Part shown: positions 13,129-21,886 of the stretch, piece by piece | Layout: the number at the start of each line of letters is the position of its first letter | Position numbering within the stretch: position 1 is the stretch's first letter | DNA from: UBA73 sp964364885 | GTDB lineage: Archaea; Nanobdellota; Nanobdellia; Pacearchaeales; GW2011-AR1 | Assembly (NCBI GenBank): GCA_964364885.1 | Contig: CAYIOA010000008.1 | Coordinates: 1-26,917 of the forward strand | Direction: 5' to 3' | Length of the DNA stretch: 26,917 nucleotides | Notes under the pieces: generated by a model | What the model saw: the letters and a program-made list of their open reading frames with translations, nothing else | The model's database searches: none | Told to the model about the DNA's origin: nothing | Program-made: the position numbers and the translations under genes

Positions 13129-16107
13129 ATGGGAACGTCTAGCGAATTGGCAATAAGAAAAATAACCGGCCCGTGTGCCGTTCTTGCGGGCGCAGGAACA
13201 GGAAAGACGCATTTAATTGTTGAGAAGATAAAATATCTTGTTTCTAACAAAATTTACAAGCCTGAAAAGATAGTCTGCATAACTTTTTCCAACGAAGCGG
13301 CGAATAATCTTCTTACAAGAATCCAGAAAAGTATAGATGTTGACAAAGACAAGGAACCAACTGTGAAAACCTTTCATGCTTTTTCAGCTGAGCTATTAAG
13401 GAAATATGGAGATAAAATCGGAATAAACAAAGAATTTAAGATAATTGACCCCAACGAAGCGAAAATTGTAATGCATTTGAACTTAAAAGTTACTCCAGCT
13501 AACTGCCATAAATACATAGGTTCTATAGGCAGTGCTAAAGATATAGGAATAGGTATTGAAGAAATAAAATCCTATTTGGAGAGAAAAACAGAAAAGTATC
13601 ATGAGATTGACCTGGAGAAAAGAATGGAAAACCTTAATTTTGAGTTGCAAACTTTATATTTAACCAGACACAAAGACAGGAAATTGCTGGTAAATGAGAT
13701 TCTTGAGATAAAAGAAATATGCGACATAAAGAAATTTATCAATGCATGGACGGCATATGAGAAAATTAAAAAATTAAAAAATTATCAGGATTATTCAGAC
13801 TTAAATAAAAATGCCCTGGACTTGCTGAAGAAATTCCCTGAAATATCCCAGGATTTTGAATATTTAATTGTTGATGAATTTCAGGATACCAACAAGATAC
13901 AACTGGAGCTTTTGTTTTATCTGGCTCCTAAAGGAGATATTAGTGCAGTTGGTGATATAAATCAGTCTATTTACAGATTTAGGGGGGCGTACAAAAGAAA
14001 TTTTCAGGAGTTTATTGAGCATTTCAAAATAAAAGACGACATTTTTAATCTTGACAAATCTTACAGGTCTCCAAATAAAATCTTGAAAGCAGCGCATCAG
14101 ATAATAAAAAATAATTATGACAATTCTGAGGAATGCTTTATTGTAAAAAATGCTTTTGATAAGCCCGGTGGCAAAATAGAAGTTTATGAATTGCAGAATG
14201 CCAGAGAGGAGGCGCGAAAAGTTTCTGATATAGTTGAAGATTTATTAAAACGCGGAGAATATCCTAATGAGATATGCATTATGTTCAGGGCGCATCAATA
14301 TGGAAGGATCATAAAACAGGCTCTGGAAAATAAGGGAATTAAATATTGCGCTGTTTCAAAATCTTCATTATTAAAGCAAAAAACAGTTAAGACAATTTTT
14401 GATTATTTATCAATTTTAAATAAACTAAAGATGAGGAAAGGAGGCGGAGAACATGAATGGTGGGATTTAATCTATAATCTTGATTTTAAAAGCGACGATT
14501 TGGTATTAATCGGGAAATTTCTGAAAGAGAATAGAAATTCTGAGAACACTTCTGCGAAAATCTTAAATGAAATAGGCAAATTGGAGCTTTCTGAAGAAGG
14601 AAAGAGGGAGGTAAATCTTCTTTGTGAGAGAATTAAGCTTATGATTCCGTGCATCTCAAAAGAACTGCCGGAGATTATCAAATATGTTTTTTTATGTTCT
14701 GGGATAATAACCGGCACAAAAACGAAGGAGGAAAAGGAGAATATCTTTAATCTGAATAAATTTTATGAATTATCGAAGAATCACTCTTCATTGTACGATT
14801 CGGACTTGAATGGATTTATTTATTATTTAGAGATAATTCAAAGTCTTGGTATAGAGATTGAAGCTCCGCAGGTTGAAGACAATGGCGTGAGGCTGATGAC
14901 TTTACATGCTACAAAGGGGCTGGAGTATAACACAGTAATTATAACAAATGCCGCGCAAAAACGTTTTCCTATAGAGAGAGCTGTTAATAGGCCGTTAATT
15001 CCGCTTGAGTTGTATCCTGAATTTAAAGGGTTAAAACAAGGGGACAGGGATTATTATGCTTATGAACTGGAGAGAGAATATCAATTACATGAGGAAAGAA
15101 GACTCTGTTATGTTGCTTTTACAAGAGCAAAGGAAAATCTTATTTTAACTTACGCAGGCAAATATGGCGGGAGGATGCATTATGCCTCGCAGTTTCTTAA
15201 TGAGATAAATTACAAAACAAACCCGGATGTAATATTCTATTTCGATAAGGAAGAGAAATATAAAGAATTTTTAACTAAGGACAGGAATCAGCTAACTTTT
15301 AATGATGTCTTGAATAAAGATAATTTTAGTGACTTGGTGATTGATGTAAAAGGAAATACAAAGCGGAAAATTGAAAATTTGGATATTATTTTTTCTCCTT
15401 CTTCCTTGCTGTTATTTACAGAATGCCAAAAAAAATACGAGTATAAGTATGTTTATAACATGCCTGAAGAAAAGACTATTTATTGGGAGGCAATGCGCCT
15501 TGGGAGTTTTGTTCATAAGGTAGCTGAGGCCGGCGTTAAAAATAATTTTGTTTCATTCAAAGAGTTTATTGATTATGCTAAGGAGCTTCATATAAAGAAT
15601 GAGTGGGAAAGTGTTGATTTTAATGAGGCAGAACATTTGATTAGAGTTTTCTTTGAGAGAAACAAAAAAAAATACAGCAAGAACTCCAAGACAGAGCAGA
15701 AATTAGATTATGAATTTGAGGGGATTAAATTTACTGGTTTTGCAGACAGAATTGATTTTAATTCTGACGGGCTGGAGATTATTGATTATAAAACAGGGCA
15801 GTCTGATGTAGCCCAAATAAACAGAAATTGGCAGCTTGGGTTTTATGCTCTTTCGGCAAGCAGATTAGGGAAAGTAAGAAAGATCACTCTGGATTTATTG
15901 AGGCATCAAAAGCCGCTTGAATTTTATGTTGACAGCGAAGGAAATGCAAAGGCGGTTTATTCTGATAGGATGAGCTTCAATATTTACAGCATAAAGGATG
16001 AATTAGTTAAAACTGCAAAATTAGTTTTGGAAGCTTATAAAAATACTTTTAAAGCGTGCTCTGTTGAGAAAAACTGCAGTTTTTGCAACGAATATGTATA
16101 CAAGTGA
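13129..16107 (+). CDS. UvrD/Rep-type helicase fused to Cas4/RecB-like Fe-S nuclease
   Basis: 992 residues. The helicase half shows GAGTGKT (21-27), CITFSNEAA, DEFQDTN (249-255), GDINQSIYRFRGA (275-287), YRSP, TLHATKGLEYN (591-601) and VAFTRAKENL (662-671), the superfamily 1A set. The C-terminal half (about 755-992) is a PD-(D/E)xK nuclease: FTECQKKYEYKY, a helix histidine (H796, FVHK), GFADRID with D873, and IDYKTG with D886 and K888. Cysteines C766, C977, C983 and C986 are placed as in the 4Fe-4S cluster of AddB and Cas4. The likely role is end resection or processing in double-strand-break repair, as for AddAB/RecB. No AddB-like partner lies next to it, and no CRISPR array is present in the window. 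Confidence 0.92.
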   Translation: MGTSSELAIRKITGPCAVLAGAGTGKTHLIVEKIKYLVSNKIYKPEKIVCITFSNEAANNLLTRIQKSIDVDKDKEPTVKTFHAFSAELLRKYGDKIGINKEFKIIDPNEAKIVMHLNLKVTPANCHKYIGSIGSAKDIGIGIEEIKSYLERKTEKYHEIDLEKRMENLNFELQTLYLTRHKDRKLLVNEILEIKEICDIKKFINAWTAYEKIKKLKNYQDYSDLNKNALDLLKKFPEISQDFEYLIVDEFQDTNKIQLELLFYLAPKGDISAVGDINQSIYRFRGAYKRNFQEFIEHFKIKDDIFNLDKSYRSPNKILKAAHQIIKNNYDNSEECFIVKNAFDKPGGKIEVYELQNAREEARKVSDIVEDLLKRGEYPNEICIMFRAHQYGRIIKQALENKGIKYCAVSKSSLLKQKTVKTIFDYLSILNKLKMRKGGGEHEWWDLIYNLDFKSDDLVLIGKFLKENRNSENTSAKILNEIGKLELSEEGKREVNLLCERIKLMIPCISKELPEIIKYVFLCSGIITGTKTKEEKENIFNLNKFYELSKNHSSLYDSDLNGFIYYLEIIQSLGIEIEAPQVEDNGVRLMTLHATKGLEYNTVIITNAAQKRFPIERAVNRPLIPLELYPEFKGLKQGDRDYYAYELEREYQLHEERRLCYVAFTRAKENLILTYAGKYGGRMHYASQFLNEINYKTNPDVIFYFDKEEKYKEFLTKDRNQLTFNDVLNKDNFSDLVIDVKGNTKRKIENLDIIFSPSSLLLFTECQKKYEYKYVYNMPEEKTIYWEAMRLGSFVHKVAEAGVKNNFVSFKEFIDYAKELHIKNEWESVDFNEAEHLIRVFFERNKKKYSKNSKTEQKLDYEFEGIKFTGFADRIDFNSDGLEIIDYKTGQSDVAQINRNWQLGFYALSASRLGKVRKITLDLLRHQKPLEFYVDSEGNAKAVYSDRMSFNIYSIKDELVKTAKLVLEAYKNTFKACSVEKNCSFCNEYVYK

Positions 16108-16108
16108 C

Positions 16109-18343
16109 TTATTTTAATAATGCTCTTGTTTCTTCTAAGATGTGTTTTTCTACTTCTGCTTTCTTTTTTGCGAGGTCTTTATCTTTTTTGCTAAGCGCAG
16201 ATTCCAGCTTCTTTTTATATTCGTTATCAAGCTTTGATTTTAGTCTCCTTTTCTCGCCAATTAGTTCTCTTTTTATTTTTATTTCCCCTTTTTCTTTTAT
16301 TTTTGATATTCTGTCTATAAGCTCTTTATGCATCAGTTTCTTTATGTTTTCCACCTCTTGAGCAAACTGAATGTCATTATTTCTTTTGTGCCTTTCAAGA
16401 ATATTTTTTAAATTTTCTTTTTCTTTGAGTATCTCTTTTTGTTCTTCTAGCTTAATCCTGTTTATCTCCTCTCTGAGTTTTTCTTTTTCTCTGTTTAGCT
16501 GGACTTTGAGCAAGTCTTCTCTTTTTGTTTGCTCCAATTCCAGCTTTTTTTTATTTTCTTCCAGACTGTTTTGCTTTCTTTTTATCACTTCTGCTGCTTT
16601 TCTTAGATTCTCTCTTTCCTCAGCTAATTTTCTTTCTAATTCTAATTTTTCTTTTAATAACCTGCTCTTTGCGTCTTCTTTTATTTTAAGAACTTCTATA
16701 ACTGCTTTCTTTTCTTTTTTTGCCAGTTCTTCTTTTCTTTTCTTTATTTTATCCAGTTCTTCTGCTATTTTCAATTGAGATTCTTCTTTCTTTTGAATTA
16801 GAAGCTTTCTATCTTCATTTAGCCTATTTTTTTCTTCTTTTAACCTATTTTCTGCTGTTTTTAATTCTGCAACTTCTTTCTCCTTTTCCTTCAATTTTTC
16901 TTTTAATATATCCCTTCTCTTTATCTCATTTAACCTGGCTTCTTTTTCTTTATAATCTAAATTTCTACTCTTTTCTTCAATCTCTTTTTTTATCTTATTT
17001 ATTTCTTCAAGCTTTTCTTTTAGATTTAAATTCCTTTTGTTTAACTCTAGTTTTAATTTAGACTCTCTTTCTTCAATCTCCTTTTCTTTTTTTCTTAGAT
17101 TTATGCTTACTTCCCTTTCCTCCTTATGCAATTTTTTTATTAACAACTGTTTTTCACTTTCCAATTCTTCTTTTGCGTCTCCTTCTTTTTTTATTTCACT
17201 TGACCTGATCTCCTCCTCTTTTTCCTTCAACTTCCTGGCTTTTTCATCCAATTCCTTGTTTTTCTGCATCAGATAATTTTTTAGATAATTCTTTCTCAGG
17301 CTTATTTTACCCTGCAATTCTGATTCTTTTTTCCCAAGCTCCTTTTCTTTCTCCTTAAGCTTTGATTCCAGAATACTTCTTTCTTTAGCAAGTGAAGTTT
17401 CAAGTATTTTTCTTTCCTTTTCAAGCTCCGCCTCAAGGGCTTTATTCTTTCCAATTTCACTTGACCTGATCTCCTCCTCTTTTTCCTTCAACTTCCTGGC
17501 TTTTTCATCCAATTCCTTGTTTTTCTGCATCAGATAATTTTTTAGATAATTCTTTCTCAGGCTTATTTTACCCTGCAATTCTGATTCTTTTTTCCCAAGC
17601 TCCTTTTCTTTCTCCTTAAGCTTTGATTCCAGAATACTTCTTTCTTTAGCAAGTGAAGTTTCAAGTATTTTTCTTTCCTTTTCAAGCTCCGCCTCAAGGG
17701 CTTTATTCTTTCCAATTTCACTTGACCTGATCTCCTCCTCTTTTTCCTTCAACTTCCTGGCTTTTTCATCCAGGTCTTTTTTTATTTTATTTATTTTTTC
17801 TATTTGCTCTTTAAGGCAAGAATTTTCTTTTGTTAGTTTAGACCCCAGATCTTTCTCTTTTTGTGATAATTTATTCATCCTTGCTTCTAATTCTCTTTTT
17901 TTAGTGATGAACTCCTTTTTATCCAAGCTGGATTCCTTTTTTGTTCTTAATTTGGCTTCTTTTTTAGAATAATTTGAATCTAAGTTCTTTACAATCTTCT
18001 CTTTTTTAACATGAATTTCCTTTGCATTTTTCTTTATTAAATTATTCAGTTTCGCTATTCTTTGTTCTATTCTCTCTGATTGTTTTTTCCATTGCTGTGA
18101 TTCTATGGATGTATGATGCTGAGAGCGCTGTTTTTCTATTTTCTCCCTTAGAGACTTTATTTCCTTCTCTATTTCAGGAATGGCGTTTACGTCCCTTAGT
18201 TTAGCTTTTATTACTTCAACATCTGTTTTAAAATCTCCTGTATCCAAGGCGCTTAATTCGTGCCTTAAGGTCTCCAATCTTGAGATTTTTTTTGCAAACT
18301 CATTGAATTCTTTTTTAATTTGGTCTCTATTTTTCTCAACCAT
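16109..18343 (-). CDS. Long coiled-coil protein with internal repeats
   Basis: 744 residues, almost all Lys/Glu/Leu-rich heptad-type sequence with no signal peptide or membrane segment, so probably a cytosolic rod. The first about 125 residues are less regular and could hold a small head. Residues about 190-384 contain 87-residue repeats starting near EIRSSEIGKNKALEAE: two complete copies and the start of a third, with perfect DNA identity. No ATPase motifs are present, so it is not an SMC or Rad50. GAGGT lies five bases before the ATG, and TATA-like sequences lie at 18363-18373 and 18382-18391. It is the third gene of a same-direction unit with two membrane proteins, 60 bases behind the second, one of which has a cytosolic coiled-coil tail. 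The function is unknown. Confidence 0.85.
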   Translation of the reverse strand: MVEKNRDQIKKEFNEFAKKISRLETLRHELSALDTGDFKTDVEVIKAKLRDVNAIPEIEKEIKSLREKIEKQRSQHHTSIESQQWKKQSERIEQRIAKLNNLIKKNAKEIHVKKEKIVKNLDSNYSKKEAKLRTKKESSLDKKEFITKKRELEARMNKLSQKEKDLGSKLTKENSCLKEQIEKINKIKKDLDEKARKLKEKEEEIRSSEIGKNKALEAELEKERKILETSLAKERSILESKLKEKEKELGKKESELQGKISLRKNYLKNYLMQKNKELDEKARKLKEKEEEIRSSEIGKNKALEAELEKERKILETSLAKERSILESKLKEKEKELGKKESELQGKISLRKNYLKNYLMQKNKELDEKARKLKEKEEEIRSSEIKKEGDAKEELESEKQLLIKKLHKEEREVSINLRKKEKEIEERESKLKLELNKRNLNLKEKLEEINKIKKEIEEKSRNLDYKEKEARLNEIKRRDILKEKLKEKEKEVAELKTAENRLKEEKNRLNEDRKLLIQKKEESQLKIAEELDKIKKRKEELAKKEKKAVIEVLKIKEDAKSRLLKEKLELERKLAEERENLRKAAEVIKRKQNSLEENKKKLELEQTKREDLLKVQLNREKEKLREEINRIKLEEQKEILKEKENLKNILERHKRNNDIQFAQEVENIKKLMHKELIDRISKIKEKGEIKIKRELIGEKRRLKSKLDNEYKKKLESALSKKDKDLAKKKAEVEKHILEETRALLK
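17193..17772 (-). repeat. 261-bp tandem duplication inside the coiled-coil gene
   Basis: 17193-17453 and 17454-17714 appear identical base for base, and 17715-17772 repeats the first 58 bases again. The period of 261 bases is exactly 87 codons, so the frame is kept. Perfect identity, including at silent sites, implies a very recent expansion or gene conversion. Confidence 0.93.
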
Positions 18344-18403
18344 TGATACCTCTTTTAAATTGTTTTTATAAATCAGACTCTCTTTTTATACCCTTTGGTT
18401 TTG

Positions 18404-19609
18404 CTAGAATTTATACTTCTTTTTCCACTTTTTCATTATAGACTCCATCTCTTCTGTTGATAATTCTTTAATTTTGTATTCTAGGGGGAGGGTGTTATAT
18501 CCCTTTCTTTTCCATTCTTCTAGTTTCTCTTTCATTTCTTTAATGTTTCCTTTTTTGTCAAGGTCCTTAAATTCTTCAATTCTTTTTTGATGCACCTTTC
18601 TTAGCTTCTCAACCTTTTTGTTTATGTCTTTCTTTATATACCTAATTTTTGGATGCTCTCTGTTGCGCAGCATCTTTTCCTGCTCTCCAAGAATTTCCTT
18701 GACGTGTTTTAGTTCTTCTGTATTATATCTCCTCAATTCCAGTACGAACTTGCTTCTTTCGTGGATTATATACACGAACAGTAGGATTATTCCAAGTATT
18801 ATCACTCCTCCAGCTATAAGAATACCTATTAATACTCCATAGTCTGAGAAGTTGAATAGACTTGATGAGCCCGCGTTTTCTTCTTTTTTTACAATTGCAA
18901 ATGTCTGACTTGAAACTCCGACTGATTCTTTGTATTTCACTACAGCACTTATTACATATGTTCCTTCTTCAATATCTTCTGGGAAGTTGATGGTCTTTGT
19001 TATCTGGGCTTGTTTGTTAACGACAATCTTCTCGCTTTCTGAGCTTAAAACATTTCCAAATAATCCTGCAACAGTGTATTCAACATCAATAGAAACCGGG
19101 CTCAGGCTTTTTTCTGCTGTTTCTCCACCTGAAGTCAAGTCAAAAATTTTTATTTGAGCTATTACTTTTGAACCTTGCTGGACCTCTGTATATGCCGGCG
19201 GAATATCCAAATTCGCGTCAAAAAAAACGTCTTTAGACTCTACTTCGTAAATTAGCGGAAGGTATTCAACTTCTTTCTTTTCTGTTATTGCTATACTTCC
19301 TATGTAAATGCCAGGTTTTATTTTTTCTGAATCGAATGTAACATCTATTGTTTTACTCTCTCCTTTCTGCAGTGTGAAACTTTCTTCACTCAGCTTAACT
19401 CTTGATAAAGCTCCTATGTCGAGTGAAAATTCCCCTCCTTCTCCGCTGGCTATGGCAAACGATTTGGTTACCGACTCTCCTTCTGTCAGCGAGGATTTTA
19501 ATAATACACTGCCAACTTCGAATCCTGGAGAGGCTAAAGCAGTATGCATTAAGCTAGCGAAAACAATCAATAGCAATAATATTAGTTTTTTATCATCCCT
19601 TTTTTTCAT
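18404..19609 (-). CDS. Membrane protein: Ig-like ectodomains, one TM segment, cytosolic coiled coil
   Basis: 401 residues. A Sec signal (1-26, ending TALAS), two beta-sandwich regions (about 30-125 and 130-242), a single membrane helix (258-282), then a highly charged helical tail of about 118 residues inside the cell. It is paralogous to the upstream gene product: both have a first domain with a basic-loop 'KGESKTIDV' or 'GQEQTIEFDV' strand, and a second with V-D-V-x-Y, GN, SE, EDI-x-x-G-x-Y-V and a final F-x-I-x-x-KE strand. ATTTAAAT at 19635-19642 lies about 29 bases before the ATG, inside the end of the preceding gene, so it may have its own promoter as well as read-through. The family is unnamed. 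A role as an envelope anchor for cytosolic filaments is inference only. Confidence 0.85.
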   Translation of the reverse strand: MKKRDDKKLILLLLIVFASLMHTALASPGFEVGSVLLKSSLTEGESVTKSFAIASGEGGEFSLDIGALSRVKLSEESFTLQKGESKTIDVTFDSEKIKPGIYIGSIAITEKKEVEYLPLIYEVESKDVFFDANLDIPPAYTEVQQGSKVIAQIKIFDLTSGGETAEKSLSPVSIDVEYTVAGLFGNVLSSESEKIVVNKQAQITKTINFPEDIEEGTYVISAVVKYKESVGVSSQTFAIVKKEENAGSSSLFNFSDYGVLIGILIAGGVIILGIILLFVYIIHERSKFVLELRRYNTEELKHVKEILGEQEKMLRNREHPKIRYIKKDINKKVEKLRKVHQKRIEEFKDLDKKGNIKEMKEKLEEWKRKGYNTLPLEYKIKELSTEEMESIMKKWKKKYKF

Positions 19610-19636
19610 TATTCTATGCAGAGCCCGCTAAAACAT

Positions 19637-20902
19637 TTAAATCTTACTATTGTTTTTTCTTTTGGTTAGCGGTTGTTTTTTGTGCATCATTCTTGTAATG
19701 GCTATAACTAGCATAAGAAAGATTGCAACTATGATAATGACTGCTATTATTATTGAATTATTTGAGAATTTTCTTACGATAACAGACTCTTTTTCTATTA
19801 TTTTAAATTGAACTGAGGATATTGCAAATGCGCCGGGATATGTAATTTCCAGTCCGGCAATATATTTTCCTATCGGTATATCTTCTGTAAAGAGCTCTTT
19901 AATGTAGCTTTTTTCTTCTAGAACAAAAAATGTTTCGCTTTCCTCCAGATAAGTGTTTCCTGAAAAGTCTTTTATTATATATGTTGCTACAACGTCTACT
20001 TTTTCCTTTGCACCAACTTGCTGAAGGTCTATTTGCGCGTTTATATTTTCTCCTAGAGATATTGTTCTGTCCTCTCTAGACAGGGAAATTTTGGAGTCAA
20101 ATAGAAAATTTCCTGATTTTACATTGATTATTACTGGATTTTCTCCAACTAAAGTGTTCCCGCTTTTTATTAGTATTTTTCCTACATATAAACTGTTTTT
20201 GTTTACTAAAACATCGAACTCAATAGTCTGCTCCTGCCCTGCAGCAATTGTTATTGCTCTTTGCTTAAAAGAAATAATATCCTCAAGATTTTCTGTTGAG
20301 AGACTCAAAAAAACATTTTGTTTTCCGTTATTTTTTATTGTAATCTCTTTTGTTTCTTTTTTATCAATTATAACATTGAACTCAAAACCTTCAGGGGTTG
20401 AAGTTATGCTTATAGTTTCTGCAGAAGTGCCGGTAGGTGTTTCACTTGTTGTAGTTGATGTAGTTGATGTAGTTGTTGAACTTGGCAGGTTGTAAGAAGT
20501 ACAAGAAGACGAGGCACTTGTGTCAATTAAACAAGCGCCCTTTAAAGTTAAACCGCCTGAGTAAGAGATATTAAATAACGAGCCGCTTCCGCTTACTCCT
20601 GTTTTTGCGCTGTCTAGCCTAGTTCCGTAAACATACAAATAACCTCCTCTCTGACTGCTTCCGTATGTTGCTTCTGTAGTCGGACCGAGAAAGTTCCCGC
20701 CTGTTATTCCGCTAACAGAGCCGCTGTCAATGCTAAAATTAACCTCATAGCCGTAAATGTTAGAAGCTGAAGATATATCGACAATTTTGAGCGTACTGGA
20801 GTAATCGCTAACGTCAACACTAACTGCGTTGACGCTTTTAAAGGACAATAAAAAAGGAAACGCTACTAAGATAAAAAGCGCAATCTTCATCTCTTTTTTC
20901 AT
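19637..20902 (-). CDS. Surface membrane protein: cohesin-like domain, Ser/Thr linker, Ig-like domains, C-terminal TM
   Basis: 421 residues from the ATG at 20902. The frame also allows 20911, but the TATA box at 20923-20931 fits 20902. After a signal peptide (1-26), residues about 27-130 (SVDVSDYSSTLKIVDISS, NIYGYEVNFSID, a glycine-rich GSGSLFNISY strand) resemble cohesin domains, which bind dockerin-type partners. A Thr/Ser-rich linker (about 142-165), probably glycosylated, leads to two Ig-like domains paralogous to those of the next gene, then a membrane helix (about 380-404) and a short Lys/Arg-rich cytosolic tail. It is the first gene of the three-gene unit and ends 27 bases before the next ATG. 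Ligand unknown; the cohesin call is by pattern, without alignment. Confidence 0.8.
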   Translation of the reverse strand: MKKEMKIALFILVAFPFLLSFKSVNAVSVDVSDYSSTLKIVDISSASNIYGYEVNFSIDSGSVSGITGGNFLGPTTEATYGSSQRGGYLYVYGTRLDSAKTGVSGSGSLFNISYSGGLTLKGACLIDTSASSSCTSYNLPSSTTTSTTSTTTSETPTGTSAETISITSTPEGFEFNVIIDKKETKEITIKNNGKQNVFLSLSTENLEDIISFKQRAITIAAGQEQTIEFDVLVNKNSLYVGKILIKSGNTLVGENPVIINVKSGNFLFDSKISLSREDRTISLGENINAQIDLQQVGAKEKVDVVATYIIKDFSGNTYLEESETFFVLEEKSYIKELFTEDIPIGKYIAGLEITYPGAFAISSVQFKIIEKESVIVRKFSNNSIIIAVIIIVAIFLMLVIAITRMMHKKQPLTKRKNNSKI

Positions 20903-20922
20903 TAATGTCATAGTAAAAACAC

Positions 20923-20931
20923 AAATATAAA
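20923..20931 (-). promoter_or_regulatory. TATA box deciding the surface-protein start
   Basis: The minus strand reads TTTATATTT, centred 25 bases before the ATG at 20902 but only 16 before the ATG at 20911. This favours the inner start and a leaderless mRNA for the three-gene unit. Confidence 0.5.
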
Positions 20932-20991
20932 CATTATGCTTTTTTCCAAGTCAAAATAGCAAACTTTTTAAAGCGTTTTTTGTTCGGTTTA

Positions 20992-21588
20992 ATGGATAAC
21001 ATGTTTTATATATTAAAAGTAGAAGATTATGTAAGAGTTGAACCAAAGCATTTTGGTTTGCCTACAAGAGAGGCAATAGAGAAGCAATTAAAAGAAGATT
21101 ATTCGGAAAGAGTCAGCAAAGAGATGGGATATGTAGTAGCAGTTATGTCTATCGGAAAGATTAACGATGGAGTCATAATACATGGAGACGGGGCTGCTTT
21201 TTATAACTCGGAATTCACTCTTTTGACATGGAAACCGGAATTGCATGAGATATCATACGGAACGATTTTAGAAATTACAAATTTTGGGGCGTTTATACAA
21301 ATAGGTCCTGCTCAAGGGATGATTCATATTTCTCAAACAATGGAAGATTATGTGTCATTGAATAAGACAGGAACATTGTCTGGAAAATCTACAAAAAGGA
21401 GCATTGGGAAAGGAGATGACTGCGTGGCAAGAATAGTTGCGATTAGCTATAAGGCGGATTTTCCTAAGATAGGTTTAACAATGAGGCAGTCAGGTTTAGG
21501 TAAAATTCAATGGCTAGAGGAGAACAAAAGAGCGATAATCAAAAAAGCAGAGAAGAATACAGAGAAAAAAGGAGCCAAAAAGAAATAA
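20992..21588 (+). CDS. rpoE1: RNA polymerase subunit Rpo7 (RpoE1, Rpb7-like)
   Basis: 198 residues from the ATG at 20992, which is placed about 24 bases after the centre of CTTTTTAAAG (20963-20972); the upstream TTG at 20980 and the next ATG at 21001 are less well placed. The N-terminal domain has FYILKVEDYVRVEPKHFG, then a tip region GDGAAFYNSEFTLLTWKPE. The C-terminal half is an S1/OB fold (GTILEITNFGAFIQIGPAQGMIHISQ). This subunit forms the RNA polymerase stalk with Rpo4 and binds emerging RNA. The Lys-rich tail is slightly long. It leads a compact operon with spt4 and two ribosomal protein genes, the common archaeal order. Confidence 0.96.
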   Translation: MDNMFYILKVEDYVRVEPKHFGLPTREAIEKQLKEDYSERVSKEMGYVVAVMSIGKINDGVIIHGDGAAFYNSEFTLLTWKPELHEISYGTILEITNFGAFIQIGPAQGMIHISQTMEDYVSLNKTGTLSGKSTKRSIGKGDDCVARIVAISYKADFPKIGLTMRQSGLGKIQWLEENKRAIIKKAEKNTEKKGAKKK

Positions 21589-21698
21589 TGGAGATAGACG
21601 GAAGAAGACTTTTGTATGGAGAAAGAATTTTGGGAGGATTTTTAGGATTAACAGTGGGAGCACATGATATGCTGAGAGTTAATATGGGGAAGAATTAA
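21588..21698 (+). CDS. Small ORF between rpoE1 and spt4 (36 residues)
   Basis: The ATG overlaps the last base of the rpoE1 stop (TAATG) and the stop ends one base before the spt4 ATG, an arrangement typical of translational coupling. A GGAG at 21571-21574 lies about 13 bases upstream of the ATG. The peptide begins MEIDGRRLLYGERILGG and continues with a short hydrophobic, glycine-containing stretch. I do not recognise it. It may be a real operon member, or a short coupling ORF whose role is to bring ribosomes to spt4. Confidence 0.5.
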   Translation: MEIDGRRLLYGERILGGFLGLTVGAHDMLRVNMGKN

Positions 21699-21699
21699 A

Positions 21700-21885
21700 A
21701 TGACATCACAAAAAGCGTGCAAACAATGCAAGGCAATTTATTCTGGAGCAAAATGCCCGAAATGCGGGTCTGAAGAGTTTACAGAAACTTTCAAAGGAAA
21801 AGTTGTGATTTTAAGGCCTGAAGAATCTGTTATTGCGCAGAAACTCGATAAGAAAGAAAAGGGAGTTTACACTATAAAAATTTAA
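21700..21885 (+). CDS. spt4: Transcription elongation factor Spt4 (RpoE2)
   Basis: 61 residues, the normal archaeal size. The zinc ribbon is complete: CKQC (about residues 7-10) and CPKCG (19-23). The strand-forming C-terminal half VVILRPEESVIAQKL with KGVYTIKI matches Spt4, the partner of Spt5 in the processivity clamp on RNA polymerase. GGGGAAG precedes the ATG by about eight bases. The next gene begins directly after its stop. Confidence 0.95.
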   Translation: MTSQKACKQCKAIYSGAKCPKCGSEEFTETFKGKVVILRPEESVIAQKLDKKEKGVYTIKI

Positions 21886-21886
21886 A

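Noticed and set aside
16371..17276. Phe/Leu/Ser-rich plus-strand frames resembling membrane proteins
   Set aside because: They are antisense to the Lys/Glu-rich coiled-coil gene, which makes such pseudo-hydrophobic frames.
17193..17772. CRISPR-like array
   Set aside because: The units are 261 bases with no spacers and are coding; no CRISPR repeat structure exists anywhere in the window.
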